Shown here in pieces: positions 8,640 through 17,661 of a stretch of 41,244 nt of DNA. Origin of the DNA: Bacteroides sp. (GTDB lineage Bacteria; Bacteroidota; Bacteroidia; Bacteroidales; Bacteroidaceae). The translations under genes were made by a program, and so were the position numbers. The notes below the pieces were generated by a model. That model was not told the origin of the DNA. It saw only the letters and a program-made list of their open reading frames with translations, and did not search any database. The stretch's first letter is position 1, and each line of letters opens with the position of its first letter. Where the stretch lies: assembly GCA_019416685.1 (NCBI GenBank), contig DXWV01000098.1, positions 44,837-86,080 on the forward strand, given 5' to 3'.

Positions 8640-10172
8640 TTATTTTACTTCATCCGGCCAAGGCGCCAATTGCTGGGTTTTACGTAATATGGGGCGTTGT
8701 GCATCAACAGAACGGAGGTAGTTACTTAACTTTCCTGCCAACCGTTCTGTAATGTGTGGCTCTTTTGCTGCCAGATCCTGTTTTTCACTAATGTCATTGG
8801 CTATATTGAATAACTCCCGCTTACCAGAGTCAAAATAGTAGACCAGCTTCCAGTCTCCCGAACGAATGGCGCAAGTTGCTCCGATTCCTGGTCCCGAAGG
8901 TCCCCAACTGTGTGGATAATGCCAATAAATATCCCTGTCCTGCATTTTACCTTTTTCGGTAAGAAGAGGTACAAAGCTGATGCCATCTCGTTGCTGTATT
9001 GTCTTATAGTTCGACACACCTGCTATTTCCAGTATGGATGGAAAGAAGTCTTCGATCATCAGATAGTGATTACATTTACTTCCGGGTTTTACTTTACCGG
9101 GCCAGCTGACAATCATCGGTTCACGAACCCCTCCTTCGTAAGCAGAGCCTTTACCACTGTTGAGTGGATAGTTCTGCACATGGAGTTGCCCTGCACGTGT
9201 ATGTGCAGCCAGTCCGCCATTGTCTGACATGAAGAGAATAACAGTGTTGTCTTCCAGATTGTTTTCTTTCAGATAGTCCATCAGGTCACCGAGGCTTTTA
9301 TCCATCCCTTCTATAAGAGTAGCATAGGCAGCTTCTACCGGGGGCAATCCCTTATCGAGATACTTCTGGTAGAAACGCTGGTCGGGTTGTATGGGCGTGT
9401 GTACGGCATAATGAGCCATATACAGGAAGAAGGGCTTATCACTCTTCTGTGCATTATTTAGGGCTTTTTCTGCTTCCAGAGTGAGTGCTTCGCTCAGAAA
9501 TGTATCTGTACCGTGATATTTTTCCAGACCCGGTACGGCAGCCAACGGGCTTTTACCATTGGGTTTGTTCCCAAAGTTCTCTTTACCGTAATAACTTGCA
9601 GGGGAACCTGCAGCGTGCCCCGCTATATTTACTTCAAATCCCATTTTCAGTGGATCTTCACCCGGAGTATCATTTGCTCCGAAATGAGCTTTCCCGCAGT
9701 GTATGGTGTGATAACCGTTGTCTTTCAGGACTTGTGCCAGCGTGGTAACTTGTGTTGTTCGTTCTACTCCCGGTTCCTGGCAAATGCCATTTACATTCCA
9801 TTCCGGATATATCATAATGGAGTCTGGTTGCTCGTGCGTTGTGTTTTTACGCAGTGTCCAACTGGTTACCCGGTGACGTGCTGCATTCATACCTGTAAAC
9901 AAACTGACACGGCTTGGAGAGCTGATACTGCAAGCGTAGGCCTGCGTAAACATCATACCCTGTGCAGCTAAACGCTCCATATTGGGCGTTTCATAAATAT
10001 TATTATAATGTGTACGCTGTGTCCAAAAGGGAAGAGAGGTGTCCTGCCATCCCATGTCATCCACTAGAAACATAATAATATTAGGATGTTTCTGATTCTG
10101 TGCTGCATGAACATCGCTACTAATGCTTAACGCCGGGAGTATGGCTGCGGATAGTAATAGTTTGTTTCTCAT
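8640..10172 (-). CDS. Exported S-type arylsulfatase-like sulfatase
   Basis: A 510-residue type I (S1 family) sulfatase that would remove sulfate esters from glycans or other sulfated molecules in the periplasm. The signal peptide ends around SDVHAAQ. Metal ligands are in FLVDDMGW (Asp38, Asp39) and the later FMSDNGG. The active-site signature S-S-P-S-R is at residues 84-88, so the formylglycine would come from Ser84; this type needs an anaerobic maturase (anSME), not in this window. The C-terminal sulfatase subdomain is present. Substrate is unknown: no polysaccharide-utilisation (SusC/SusD) genes are beside it. It is probably transcribed together with the repeat protein downstream. Confidence 0.93.
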   Translation of the reverse strand: MRNKLLLSAAILPALSISSDVHAAQNQKHPNIIMFLVDDMGWQDTSLPFWTQRTHYNNIYETPNMERLAAQGMMFTQAYACSISSPSRVSLFTGMNAARHRVTSWTLRKNTTHEQPDSIMIYPEWNVNGICQEPGVERTTQVTTLAQVLKDNGYHTIHCGKAHFGANDTPGEDPLKMGFEVNIAGHAAGSPASYYGKENFGNKPNGKSPLAAVPGLEKYHGTDTFLSEALTLEAEKALNNAQKSDKPFFLYMAHYAVHTPIQPDQRFYQKYLDKGLPPVEAAYATLIEGMDKSLGDLMDYLKENNLEDNTVILFMSDNGGLAAHTRAGQLHVQNYPLNSGKGSAYEGGVREPMIVSWPGKVKPGSKCNHYLMIEDFFPSILEIAGVSNYKTIQQRDGISFVPLLTEKGKMQDRDIYWHYPHSWGPSGPGIGATCAIRSGDWKLVYYFDSGKRELFNIANDISEKQDLAAKEPHITERLAGKLSNYLRSVDAQRPILRKTQQLAPWPDEVK

Positions 10173-10197
10173 AATGCTGACAATCTTAAATTAAGGA

Positions 10198-10302
10198 ACG
10201 ATTAGGGGATTTACTATTAGACGATTTACGATTGAAGTTACACTATGCAAACTAATTTCAATCGTAAATAGTAAATCGTCTAATAGTAAATCCCCTAATC
10301 GT
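10198..10302. repeat. Word-repeat palindrome 4, with a 7-nt word insertion
   Basis: The left arm (10198-10236, 39 nt) and right arm (10257-10302, 46 nt) are perfect inverted copies except for one extra 7-nt word (AGTAAAT) in the right arm. Words such as GATTTACGATT and TAGTAAAT recur. The 20-nt centre contains CACTATGCAAAC. It separates the acyl-CoA synthetase gene (upstream, right) from the sulfatase gene. Confidence 0.85.
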
Positions 10303-10324
10303 CCAATCGTAAATCTTTTTTTTC

Positions 10325-11983
10325 TTATCCTTTTGCTTCCTGATACAGGAATCTTTTGATTGATTTCTTCGGAGTTTTTTCGAACTCTTCCGGATATATT
10401 TTCATTTTTGAAATCTGGCTATATGCCGGCAGCATGGCATTCAGTGCAACGCGGTTCTCTTCCATTACGCGTTCCATATCTTCATTTTTCAACCCATGTG
10501 CAAAAGCTTCGTCGAAGTCGGGATATACCAGACCCACTAATTTCTCATTCTGCTGCACAATGATACTTTCCGATACGTAAGGCAGGTTGTTTAGCTTGTC
10601 TTCAATCTCCTCCGGATAGATATTCTGTCCGCTTGGGCCTAATAGCATATTCTTACTACGTCCTTTGATTGTGATATTTCCTTCGGCATCTTCCAAAGCA
10701 AGATCACCGGTATGCAACCAGCCATCCTTATCAATTACTTGTTCGGTAGCTTCTTCATTTTTGTAATATCCTAACATTACATTGGGACCTTTGCAAACAA
10801 TTTCTCCCGGTATATTTTCAGGATCCGGTGAAAGAATTTTTACGTCCATACGAGGAGCTGCTTTTCCACATGAACCCGGTTTGAAATATTTCCAATCCTC
10901 GTAACAGATAATAGGACCACATTCTGTCATTCCATATCCTACTGTGTAGGGGAACTCAATCATTTTGAGAAATTGCTCCACTTCCTGATTGAAAGCGGCA
11001 CCACCCACAATCACAGCTTCAAAGTTACCACCAAAGGCCTGTATCATCTGTTCGCGCACGGTAGCTTTAATCTTATCATTAATAACAGGTACTTTCAGTA
11101 GTAGCTTCATAGTGGGAGTTTCCAGTTTAGGCAGGATATTTTTCTTTATAATCTTTTCGATGATAAGTGGTACAGCTACTACCAGATTTGGCTTCACCTC
11201 TGCAAATGCCTGGAAGATAATTTTGGGACTCGGCATCCGGGTAAGGAAGTAGATCTGACAACCTACGGAAAATTCATACAAGAACTCAAATGCCAGTCCG
11301 TACATATGCGCCATTGGTAGCATAGATACAATCTTGTCGCCCGGCTTTAACGTTAGTACCTCAAAACCGAATTTGGTATTTGACCACAAACTACGGTAGG
11401 GGAGCATTACCCCCTTTGAATAGCTTGTTGTTCCGGATGTATAGTTGATAACCGCCAGTTCTTCGGGCTGGTCTTTGTGATATTCCACATGTTCTTTACG
11501 GAAGTTCTTCGGATATTTCTTGCCGAATAATTCGTTCAGATGTTCGCGGGCATATGTTAGTTTTTCACTGCGTGTTACCAGCAGGGTGAAGTCTGTCATC
11601 ATCAGGATACCTTCAAGTAATGGCATGGCCGATTCGTTGAGGTTTTCCCATACCATATCGCCAACGAAAAGAAGTTTGGCTTCGGAATGATTAACAATGT
11701 TATGTACATTGTCTGCTTTGAATTCATGCAGAATCGGGACGATTACTGCGCCGTAAGTTAATGTAGCGAGAAAAGTGACTCCCCAGTGAGAACTATTTCG
11801 TCCGCAGACGGCTATCTTGTCTCCTTTTTGAATACCGCTTTCTTCAAAGATGATATGCAGCTTTTCAATTTTACGGGCTACGTCTTTATACTGTAGGGTG
11901 GCTCCCTTATAATCTGTCAGGGCATCCAGATCCCAATTGTTTTTGATACTATTTTCAATGTAAACTATAAAACTTTGTTCCAT
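10325..11983 (-). CDS. Long-chain acyl-CoA synthetase-like AMP-binding enzyme
   Basis: A 552-residue member of the adenylate-forming (ANL) superfamily, most like long-chain fatty acid:CoA ligases. Such enzymes activate a carboxylic acid with ATP to an acyl-adenylate and transfer it to CoA. Visible motifs are the phosphate loop YTSGTTSYSKG (181-191), GYGMTECGP, GWLHTGDLA, and the hinge region KNMLLGPSGQNIYPEEIE. The C-terminal Lys-rich segment EKTPKKSIKRFLY corresponds to the A10 catalytic-lysine motif. A frame extends 11 codons upstream, but a -7 box (12014-12021) overlaps that upstream start, so the ATG at 11983 is chosen. Acyl substrate unknown. Confidence 0.88.
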   Translation of the reverse strand: MEQSFIVYIENSIKNNWDLDALTDYKGATLQYKDVARKIEKLHIIFEESGIQKGDKIAVCGRNSSHWGVTFLATLTYGAVIVPILHEFKADNVHNIVNHSEAKLLFVGDMVWENLNESAMPLLEGILMMTDFTLLVTRSEKLTYAREHLNELFGKKYPKNFRKEHVEYHKDQPEELAVINYTSGTTSYSKGVMLPYRSLWSNTKFGFEVLTLKPGDKIVSMLPMAHMYGLAFEFLYEFSVGCQIYFLTRMPSPKIIFQAFAEVKPNLVVAVPLIIEKIIKKNILPKLETPTMKLLLKVPVINDKIKATVREQMIQAFGGNFEAVIVGGAAFNQEVEQFLKMIEFPYTVGYGMTECGPIICYEDWKYFKPGSCGKAAPRMDVKILSPDPENIPGEIVCKGPNVMLGYYKNEEATEQVIDKDGWLHTGDLALEDAEGNITIKGRSKNMLLGPSGQNIYPEEIEDKLNNLPYVSESIIVQQNEKLVGLVYPDFDEAFAHGLKNEDMERVMEENRVALNAMLPAYSQISKMKIYPEEFEKTPKKSIKRFLYQEAKG

Positions 11984-12013
11984 TGTTTTTTGCACATTTG
12001 ATATTAAATTGTG

Positions 12014-12021
12014 CAAATATA
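12014..12021 (-). promoter_or_regulatory. -7 box for the acyl-CoA synthetase gene
   Basis: Minus strand TATATTTG matches TAnnTTTG. The transcript would start near 12007, giving a ~25-nt leader. No clear -33 TTTG is found at the right distance. Confidence 0.45.
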
Positions 12022-12044
12022 GCTATTTAATTGAGAACAGAAAA

Positions 12045-12162
12045 CTTATGGAGTTGAAAGTTGAGAGCTTATGGAGTTGAAAGTTGAGAGTTGAAAATTG
12101 AAAGTTGCTATGCAGCATGTTAGCGCAGCTAATTTTCAACTCTCAACTCTCAACTCTCAACT
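12045..12162. repeat. Word-repeat palindrome 5 with a perfect 23-bp tandem
   Basis: A 23-bp unit (12045-12067) is repeated exactly at 12068-12090, followed by more GTTGAAAATTGAAAG words, the centre GCTATGCAGC...TTAGCGCAGCT (12107-12130), and a right arm with three CTCAACT words (12133-12162). The fcl stop codon (12157-12159) lies inside the right arm, so the repeat supplies the end of that gene. Confidence 0.8.
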
Positions 12163-13230
12163 ATTAATAAACCAGTCGTACATTTTTCGTACACCCTCCT
12201 CTATCTCTATTTTGTGGTGCCATCCTAATTCGTGTAATTTAGAAGGATCTGTTAGCTTGCGCATCGTACCGTCTGGTTTGGTACTGTCAAAGGTTAGTTT
12301 ACCTTTATAACCTACTGTTTCTACAATTAGTTTGGCAAGCTGTCGGATAGATATTTCTTTGCCCGTACCAATGTTGATGTGACAATTACGAATATCTTTA
12401 CTACCTTCTTTATAGGTATCCTTGAAGTCTACATGTTCCATTACGAATACGCTAGCATCCGCCATTTCTTCGCTCCATAAGAATTCGCGTAACGGTGTTC
12501 CGGTTCCCCAAAGCAATACTTCCGTATCACTAATACCATATTTTTTCAAGATATTTAGAATATCTTCTTTCGGGTTATTGCCATCGATTCCTTCTACCGG
12601 ACGGGTATTCATATCTTTGCGTACTGCTTCCCAGTTTCCTTCTTTCAGGCAGTGTGCCAGATGCACTTTGCGTATCATAGCCGGTAATACATGGCTACGT
12701 TCCAGATCGAAGTTATCATTCGGACCATATAGGTTGGTAGGCATTACAGCAATATAATTTGTTCCATATTGCAAATTGAAACTTTCACACATTTTCAATC
12801 CTGCAATTTTGGCGATGGCATAGGGCTCATTGGTGTATTCCAACGGGGAGGTCAGCAGAACATTCTCTTTCATTGGCTGTTCGGCATCCCGCGGATAGAT
12901 GCAGGTACTACCCAGGAATAGCAGTTTCTTCACATGGTGACGAAAACTTTCACCGATAACATTCTGTTGTATTTGTAAATTCTTATAAATAAAGTCAGCG
13001 CGATAAATGCTGTTGGCCATGATACCACCCACGAATGCAGCAGCCAGAAATACATATTCCGGTTGTTCTTCATCAAAAAAGTGACGAACGGCAACGCCAT
13101 CCAGCAAATCGAGCTCGTTGTGTGTACGTCCTACAAGATTGGTGTATCCTTTTTCCTGCAAGTTTTTCCAGATAGCAGAACCCACGAGCCCGTGGTGTCC
13201 TGCTATATATATCTTTGCATTCTTATCCAT
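12157..13230 (-). CDS. fcl: GDP-L-fucose synthase
   Basis: A 357-residue short-chain dehydrogenase/reductase that epimerises and reduces GDP-4-keto-6-deoxymannose to GDP-L-fucose with NADPH. The Rossmann motif GHHGLVG is at residues 11-17, the catalytic Ser region at GST (107-109), and the YAIAK pair (Tyr137, Lys141) follows. It is longer than the E. coli enzyme (about 321) owing to an insertion around the NTRPVEGIDGNNPKEDI segment, a form common in Bacteroidetes. It begins 5 bp after gmd ends, so the two form an operon giving GDP-fucose for capsule and glycoprotein fucosylation. Its stop codon lies in a word-repeat palindrome. Confidence 0.95.
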   Translation of the reverse strand: MDKNAKIYIAGHHGLVGSAIWKNLQEKGYTNLVGRTHNELDLLDGVAVRHFFDEEQPEYVFLAAAFVGGIMANSIYRADFIYKNLQIQQNVIGESFRHHVKKLLFLGSTCIYPRDAEQPMKENVLLTSPLEYTNEPYAIAKIAGLKMCESFNLQYGTNYIAVMPTNLYGPNDNFDLERSHVLPAMIRKVHLAHCLKEGNWEAVRKDMNTRPVEGIDGNNPKEDILNILKKYGISDTEVLLWGTGTPLREFLWSEEMADASVFVMEHVDFKDTYKEGSKDIRNCHINIGTGKEISIRQLAKLIVETVGYKGKLTFDSTKPDGTMRKLTDPSKLHELGWHHKIEIEEGVRKMYDWFINS

Positions 13231-13235
13231 TGATC

Positions 13236-14309
13236 TTATTCCTGTTTGGTTGCAATCATCTTTTGTACTTTTCTCATATCATGGCGTACCATGATCTTTA
13301 CTAATTCGGGGAATGGAGTGGCACACGGATTCCAGCCTAATACAGTTTTAGCTTTCGTAGGATTTCCCAGCAGCTGTTCCACCTCAGCCGGACGGAAATA
13401 TTTCGGATCAACTTCTACCAATACTTTTCCGGTAACGGTGTCGATACCTTTTTCATCTATTCCTTCGCCTTCCCAGCGAAGGTTGATTCCTGCTTCGGCA
13501 AAGGCAAGTGTACAGAATTCGCGTACGGTGTGCATTTCTCCGGTAGCAATCACAAAATCTTCCGGAACATCGTGTTGCAGGATGAGCCACATACATTCTA
13601 CATAATCTTTTGCATATCCCCAGTCTCGGCGTGCATCCAGATTTCCCAGGTACAATTTGTCTTGTTCGCCTTGTACAATACGTGCTGCAGCCAGTGTTAT
13701 TTTGCGGGTTACGAATGTTTCTCCGCGACGCTCGCTCTCATGGTTAAAGAGGATACCGTTTACAGCAAACATTCCGTAACTTTCGCGGTAGTTCTTAGTG
13801 ATCCAGAAGCCATATTGCTTGGCCACTGCATACGGACTACGTGGATAGAACGGAGTTGTTTCACTCTGAGGCACTTCCTGTACCTTGCCATAAAGCTCTG
13901 AGGTAGAAGCCTGATAAATACGTGTTTTCTTTTCCAGTCCCAGGATACGTACTGCTTCGAGCATACGCAGTGTACCGATAGCATCTGCTTCCGCAGTGTA
14001 TTCGGGTACGTCAAAAGATACCTTAACATGGCTCTGTGCGGCCAGGTTGTATATTTCGTCGGGTTGCACCATCTGGATGACACGTATCAACGAGCTTGAA
14101 TCTGTCATATCGGCATAGTGCAGGTTGATAGTACGTTTCTGTTTCATATCACGCACCCATTCGTCAAAATAGAGATGTTCGATACGTCCGGTGTTGAAAG
14201 AAGAAGAACGGCGGAGTATACCGTGTACTTCATAACCTTTTTGCAATAAGAATTCGGCAAGGAATGAACCATCTTGCCCTGTGATCCCAGAAATAAGAGC
14301 TTTCTTCAT
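13236..14309 (-). CDS. gmd: GDP-mannose 4,6-dehydratase
   Basis: A 357-residue NADP-dependent dehydratase converting GDP-D-mannose to GDP-4-keto-6-deoxy-D-mannose, the first step of de novo GDP-fucose synthesis. The N-terminal motif GITGQDG (8-14), the STSELYG segment (135-141) with the catalytic Thr/Ser and Glu, and Tyr160-x3-Lys164 are all present. RRGETFVTRKIT and the RPAEVEQLLGNP region also fit Gmd. Length is normal. It is the first gene of the gmd-fcl operon, transcribed leftward, and its leader contains a word-repeat palindrome. Confidence 0.96.
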   Translation of the reverse strand: MKKALISGITGQDGSFLAEFLLQKGYEVHGILRRSSSFNTGRIEHLYFDEWVRDMKQKRTINLHYADMTDSSSLIRVIQMVQPDEIYNLAAQSHVKVSFDVPEYTAEADAIGTLRMLEAVRILGLEKKTRIYQASTSELYGKVQEVPQSETTPFYPRSPYAVAKQYGFWITKNYRESYGMFAVNGILFNHESERRGETFVTRKITLAAARIVQGEQDKLYLGNLDARRDWGYAKDYVECMWLILQHDVPEDFVIATGEMHTVREFCTLAFAEAGINLRWEGEGIDEKGIDTVTGKVLVEVDPKYFRPAEVEQLLGNPTKAKTVLGWNPCATPFPELVKIMVRHDMRKVQKMIATKQE

Positions 14310-14328
14310 ATTATAAATAATTAATTTG

Positions 14329-14445
14329 GTAGTTGATAGTTAGTAGTTAGAATTTAGTAGATGGTAGTTAGAATCCATTCGGTATAAAAATAATCACGCT
14401 GCATAGATTCTAACTACTGACTTCCAACTTCTAACTCTGACTTCT
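14329..14445. repeat. Word-repeat palindrome 6
   Basis: Left words such as GTAGTTAGAAT repeat between 14329 and 14375, and right words such as TTCTAACT repeat between 14406 and 14445. The best exact arm pair is GTAGTTAGAATC (14364-14375) with its inverse at 14406-14417. The centre contains AATCACGCTGCATAG. It lies between divergent genes (gmd leftward, ATPase rightward), so it cannot be only a terminator here. The remainder of this 324-bp gap is AT-rich and holds the promoter at 14529. Confidence 0.7.
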
Positions 14446-14528
14446 AATATCGTTGCAATATTCGGTATTTTCTTTTGGATACGAACTATATATAAGTGCT
14501 GAATTTTTTAGTTTAAACAGAAAATATT

Positions 14529-14536
14529 TATATTTG
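14529..14536 (+). promoter_or_regulatory. -7 box for the AAA/DUF4143 gene
   Basis: TATATTTG matches TAnnTTTG about 98 bp before the start at 14634. The T-rich stretch 14502-14513 is at the right distance for a degenerate -33 element. Confidence 0.4.
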
Positions 14537-14633
14537 CCGAATATTATTCAAGTATAAATGAAAATTATATTATTTGTTTTATAAATATCGTTTATAATTG
14601 AATTTTTAAATTATAATATTAATATATTCGGAT

Positions 14634-15902
14634 ATGAATGATTGTTTTAATGAATTAAGTCTCTCTAACTATTGGAACGGACGATTGCCGGAAGCCGGAT
14701 TCGTTCGTAAGAGTTATACCAATCGTATTTTTGGCTATATCGGTAATAAGTTGATAAAGTTACTGGTAGGCCAGCGTGGGGCTGGGAAGTCATATCTACT
14801 CCGGCAGATTATGCTTCATTTGCTTGAGGAGGGAGTGTCGGCGCGGAATATATTGTATATAAATCGTTCATTCACCGATTCTGGTTTCATATCCGGACGT
14901 GAAGGGCTTGAAGAACTTTTATCTACTTATCGGGAACGAATTCATCCGGTAGGGAAAATTTACGTATTTATTGAAGAGATACAGAATATCATAGGTTGGG
15001 AAGAGTTTGTGTATTCCCATTCGCAGGATTATGTCAACAGTAGCGAGTTATTTATCAGTGGGTCCGGTAGAGATATACTTCCTTGTGATGCGGAAGGGTT
15101 ACCGGATCGACATTATGTGAGTTTTGAGGTTTTTCCTTTTAGTTATGCAGAGTATAGAGAGCGTGAACGGGAAGAAGCTTCCGGCAAGAGCTATGCTGCA
15201 TATATGGAAGGGGGATCATTGTCCCGACTTTCTGCTTTATCAACGGAAGATGCAAAGTGGAATTATGTCTCTTCTATTAAAAATACTGCACTGTTTCGTG
15301 ATATTGTGCAACATTATCGTGTGAAAGATCCACGCCTTTTTGAAGATGTGCTTATCTATTTGGCAGCGCATCTGTCCGAGTTGGTATCTGTTACTAATCT
15401 GGTTGCTTATTTCAACTCGCAGCAGCGAAAGACGAGCTATGATACGATTGCCAATTATATCAGTTATCTTGAGAATACTTTCCTGATCCATCGTGTAGAG
15501 CGTTGTCAGGTTCGTAGTAAAGAAGTAGTGTTGGGCAGTTGTCGTTATTATATTAATGATTGGGCTTTTATGCGTTTTCTTTATCCGTTCTTTGCCCGCG
15601 AACAGGAGGCAAAGTTCAAAAATCATGTTTATCTTGAATTACGACGTGCCGGATATGCTGTATATGTAGGCGTACATCGTAATAAAGTGATTGACTTTCT
15701 CGCCCGGAAGGGAGACCGGATTATTTATATTCAGTGTGTGTCTTCTTTGGATAATGAGTTGATGATGCAGTCTTTGTATGCTTCGTTGGAGGCAATACAG
15801 GATAATTACGAAAAGTGGGTGGTATCTCTTGATAATGTAGTATTACCGTCAAAAGAAGGCATACGGCATATACAGGTGTGGAAATTGGCAGAAATGTTGT
15901 AA
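14634..15902 (+). CDS. AAA ATPase with C-terminal DUF4143 domain
   Basis: A 422-residue protein of the large bacterial/archaeal ATPase family with an N-terminal AAA_14 domain and a C-terminal DUF4143 domain. Walker A is GQRGAGKS (residues 46-53) and a Walker B-like segment is KIYVFIEEIQNI. SGSGRDI and FEVFPFSYAEY follow as usual for the family. The C-terminal part (VIDFLARKGDRIIYIQCV) resembles a degenerate restriction-endonuclease-like fold. The cellular role is not established. A strong terminator follows at 15993. Confidence 0.88.
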   Translation: MNDCFNELSLSNYWNGRLPEAGFVRKSYTNRIFGYIGNKLIKLLVGQRGAGKSYLLRQIMLHLLEEGVSARNILYINRSFTDSGFISGREGLEELLSTYRERIHPVGKIYVFIEEIQNIIGWEEFVYSHSQDYVNSSELFISGSGRDILPCDAEGLPDRHYVSFEVFPFSYAEYREREREEASGKSYAAYMEGGSLSRLSALSTEDAKWNYVSSIKNTALFRDIVQHYRVKDPRLFEDVLIYLAAHLSELVSVTNLVAYFNSQQRKTSYDTIANYISYLENTFLIHRVERCQVRSKEVVLGSCRYYINDWAFMRFLYPFFAREQEAKFKNHVYLELRRAGYAVYVGVHRNKVIDFLARKGDRIIYIQCVSSLDNELMMQSLYASLEAIQDNYEKWVVSLDNVVLPSKEGIRHIQVWKLAEML

Positions 15903-15992
15903 TATTTAGTATTATCTACCACAGCTCTTTAATCTCTTGTTTGTAAACTAAGTATTTTAATAGTGGTTTAAAATGCATATTAACAGTGTGTT

Positions 15993-16033
15993 AAGTACGT
16001 ACTTTTGGGGTATAAAAGTACGTACTTTTTTAT
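15993..16033 (+). terminator. Intrinsic terminator made of two self-complementary arms
   Basis: AAGTACGTACTTTT (15993-16006) and AAAAGTACGTACTTTT (16013-16028) pair with each other and are also each palindromic. A T run follows. It ends the ATPase gene. Confidence 0.85.
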
Positions 16034-16408
16034 TGCTTGATTTTCAGGGTTTTATAGTCTGTTTTTACCATTGTTTCAAATAACTTCAATGTAAAGTGAT
16101 AAAATCTTTAGATAAAACAATCTGTGTTTCTGCTAAAAAGAACTATCTTTACCTCGAAATTTTAAATATTCACATTTTGAGAGCAGTTCTTAAATTTATA
16201 CTGGCATAATATTAGCCTCACAAACCACAGGTTAATAGTTTTTTCGTTCGAGTAATTCTGCTTGGGCAGGTTTCCTATTTATTTTTTCATCCATAGCATT
16301 ACCTCTGTAAAAGGGGAGGGAAAGCGTATGCTATTATAGTTTATGGCAACATCTGAGTTTGTCATGACTTGTAATGCTGTGGATATTATTTTAAGCACAG
16401 TATAAACG
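16034..16408. other. AT-rich intergenic region
   Basis: About 375 bp between a terminator and the DUF1062 gene. No gene, promoter consensus pair or repeat is convincing. A short minus-strand frame (16279-16473) overlaps the next gene's start and is not supported. Confidence 0.5.
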
Positions 16409-17014
16409 ATGAGAACAGAATATATATGGGAGATAAAAGTTAAAAACACTCCTACCTTAAAAAGAAAATGCAATCATTGCAACAGTAACAGATTCTATTG
16501 CAGCGATAAATTCAGAGTGAATGCTCAAAAAAGAAATATTGATGTATGGTTAATTTACAGATGTGTAGAATGTGATAGCACCTATAACTTGACGATACTC
16601 TCACGCACTAAACCTGAACGGATAAAAGAAGATTTGTTTCTGAAGTTTTCCGAAAACGACGAAAAAACGGCTTGGGAATATGCCTTTTCTGCCGAAACAG
16701 CTCAAAAGAACAGAGTCGAACTGGATGACAGTAGTGTTGAATACGAAATATTGTACGATAACATCTCGATAAACGACATTTTAAATGCAGACGATGAAAT
16801 TGTGGCATTTAGGATTCAAACCCAATTTCACTTTGGACTGAAGTTGTCTTCTGTTATTCGGTTGTGTTTAGGGTTGTCTACCAATCAATTCAATCGAATG
16901 GTTGAGTCAGAAGAGATTTTCATTTATGAGAATTATCCGCTTAAAAAACATAAGGTCAGAAATGGAGATGTTGTACTGATAAATAAAGAAAAATTACAAA
17001 GTATGTGTAAATAG
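16409..17014 (+). CDS. DUF1062 family zinc-ribbon protein
   Basis: A 201-residue cytoplasmic protein. The N-terminal half has a zinc-ribbon-like pair, Cys21-x2-Cys24 and Cys52-x2-Cys55, with the DUF1062-type segment FRVNAQKRNIDVWLIYRC between them. The C-terminal ~50 residues (LGLSTNQFNRMVESEEIFI ... KKHKVRNGDVVLIN) look like an S4-type RNA-binding fold, which would suggest binding of structured RNA; that part is inference. The gene stands alone and ends at a clear terminator. Function is not known for the family. Confidence 0.8.
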   Translation: MRTEYIWEIKVKNTPTLKRKCNHCNSNRFYCSDKFRVNAQKRNIDVWLIYRCVECDSTYNLTILSRTKPERIKEDLFLKFSENDEKTAWEYAFSAETAQKNRVELDDSSVEYEILYDNISINDILNADDEIVAFRIQTQFHFGLKLSSVIRLCLGLSTNQFNRMVESEEIFIYENYPLKKHKVRNGDVVLINKEKLQSMCK

Positions 17015-17035
17015 AAAAGACATTGATAATAAAAG

Positions 17036-17070
17036 TCTCTCAATACGTAAAAGCTATTGAGAGATTTTTT
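17036..17070 (+). terminator. Intrinsic terminator of the DUF1062 gene
   Basis: A 9-bp perfect stem TCTCTCAAT / ATTGAGAGA (17036-17044, 17056-17064) with an 11-nt loop is followed by six T. Confidence 0.9.
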
Positions 17071-17376
17071 GTTTGTGACAATTCTTTTTTATTTGTTTTT
17101 CTGATATAAAAAATAGGTTAGAGGAGGATCTGTTTTTTTTGTCTTTTTGTAACCTTGGAATGCATGTTGTATAATTGTTGATTTTTTTTATATGTTCGTT
17201 ATGAGATGCTTTTGCGAGGTATGTATGAGTGATGAGGCATAAAAATCGGTTGAATAGAATAACATCTGGATTGCAGTTAATTTTGTATACAGATATATGG
17301 TCGGGATGCGTATATGTATAGACGCGTCTGTTTTGTTTAAAGCGTGTATTAATAGCAAGTAAAACTGTGTTAACCT
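17071..17376. other. AT-rich intergenic region
   Basis: About 306 bp of AT-rich sequence between a terminator and a doubtful small gene. No RNA gene, promoter pair or repeat was recognised. Confidence 0.5.
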
Positions 17377-17586
17377 ATGATTAAGTGGTTTGGTAGTTTT
17401 TTATTCTCGAGTAGGCGAATGGTTTATATTAAAGTGGCATCTCAATTTAAAACTGCTCTGTGGCGGGTTTATGAGCTGGCATATGGTTCTAAGGTCCGCA
17501 GTAATAAAGAAGGTAAAATATTACAAGAATTGAAAGAACAGTGGATTGTCTCTATTGTTTGTCCTTTTGGGTGTTCTGACTATTGA
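17377..17586 (+). CDS. Possible small basic protein
   Basis: An open frame of 69 codons encoding a Lys/Arg- and aromatic-rich peptide, with a possible internal start (Met15, MVYIKVASQF). The segment KVASQFKTALWRVYELAYG looks helical and amphipathic. Flanks are non-coding and no ribosome binding site or promoter decides the matter. It may be a real small gene or chance. Function unknown. Confidence 0.35.
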   Translation: MIKWFGSFLFSSRRMVYIKVASQFKTALWRVYELAYGSKVRSNKEGKILQELKEQWIVSIVCPFGCSDY

Positions 17587-17661
17587 GAGGGAGGTCAGTT
17601 ACTATCCTTTTCATTTCGGGTATTGAGGGGGCTCCTCCCTGCTTGTTTAATTCGTACAGTT

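Noticed and set aside
9513..9971. A 152-codon frame antisense to the sulfatase
   Set aside because: Shadow of the sulfatase reading frame with an improbable Cys/Phe-rich composition.
16279..16473. A 64-codon minus-strand frame overlapping the DUF1062 start
   Set aside because: It overlaps the start of a well-supported gene, has no promoter or start context, and is only possibly a gene relic.
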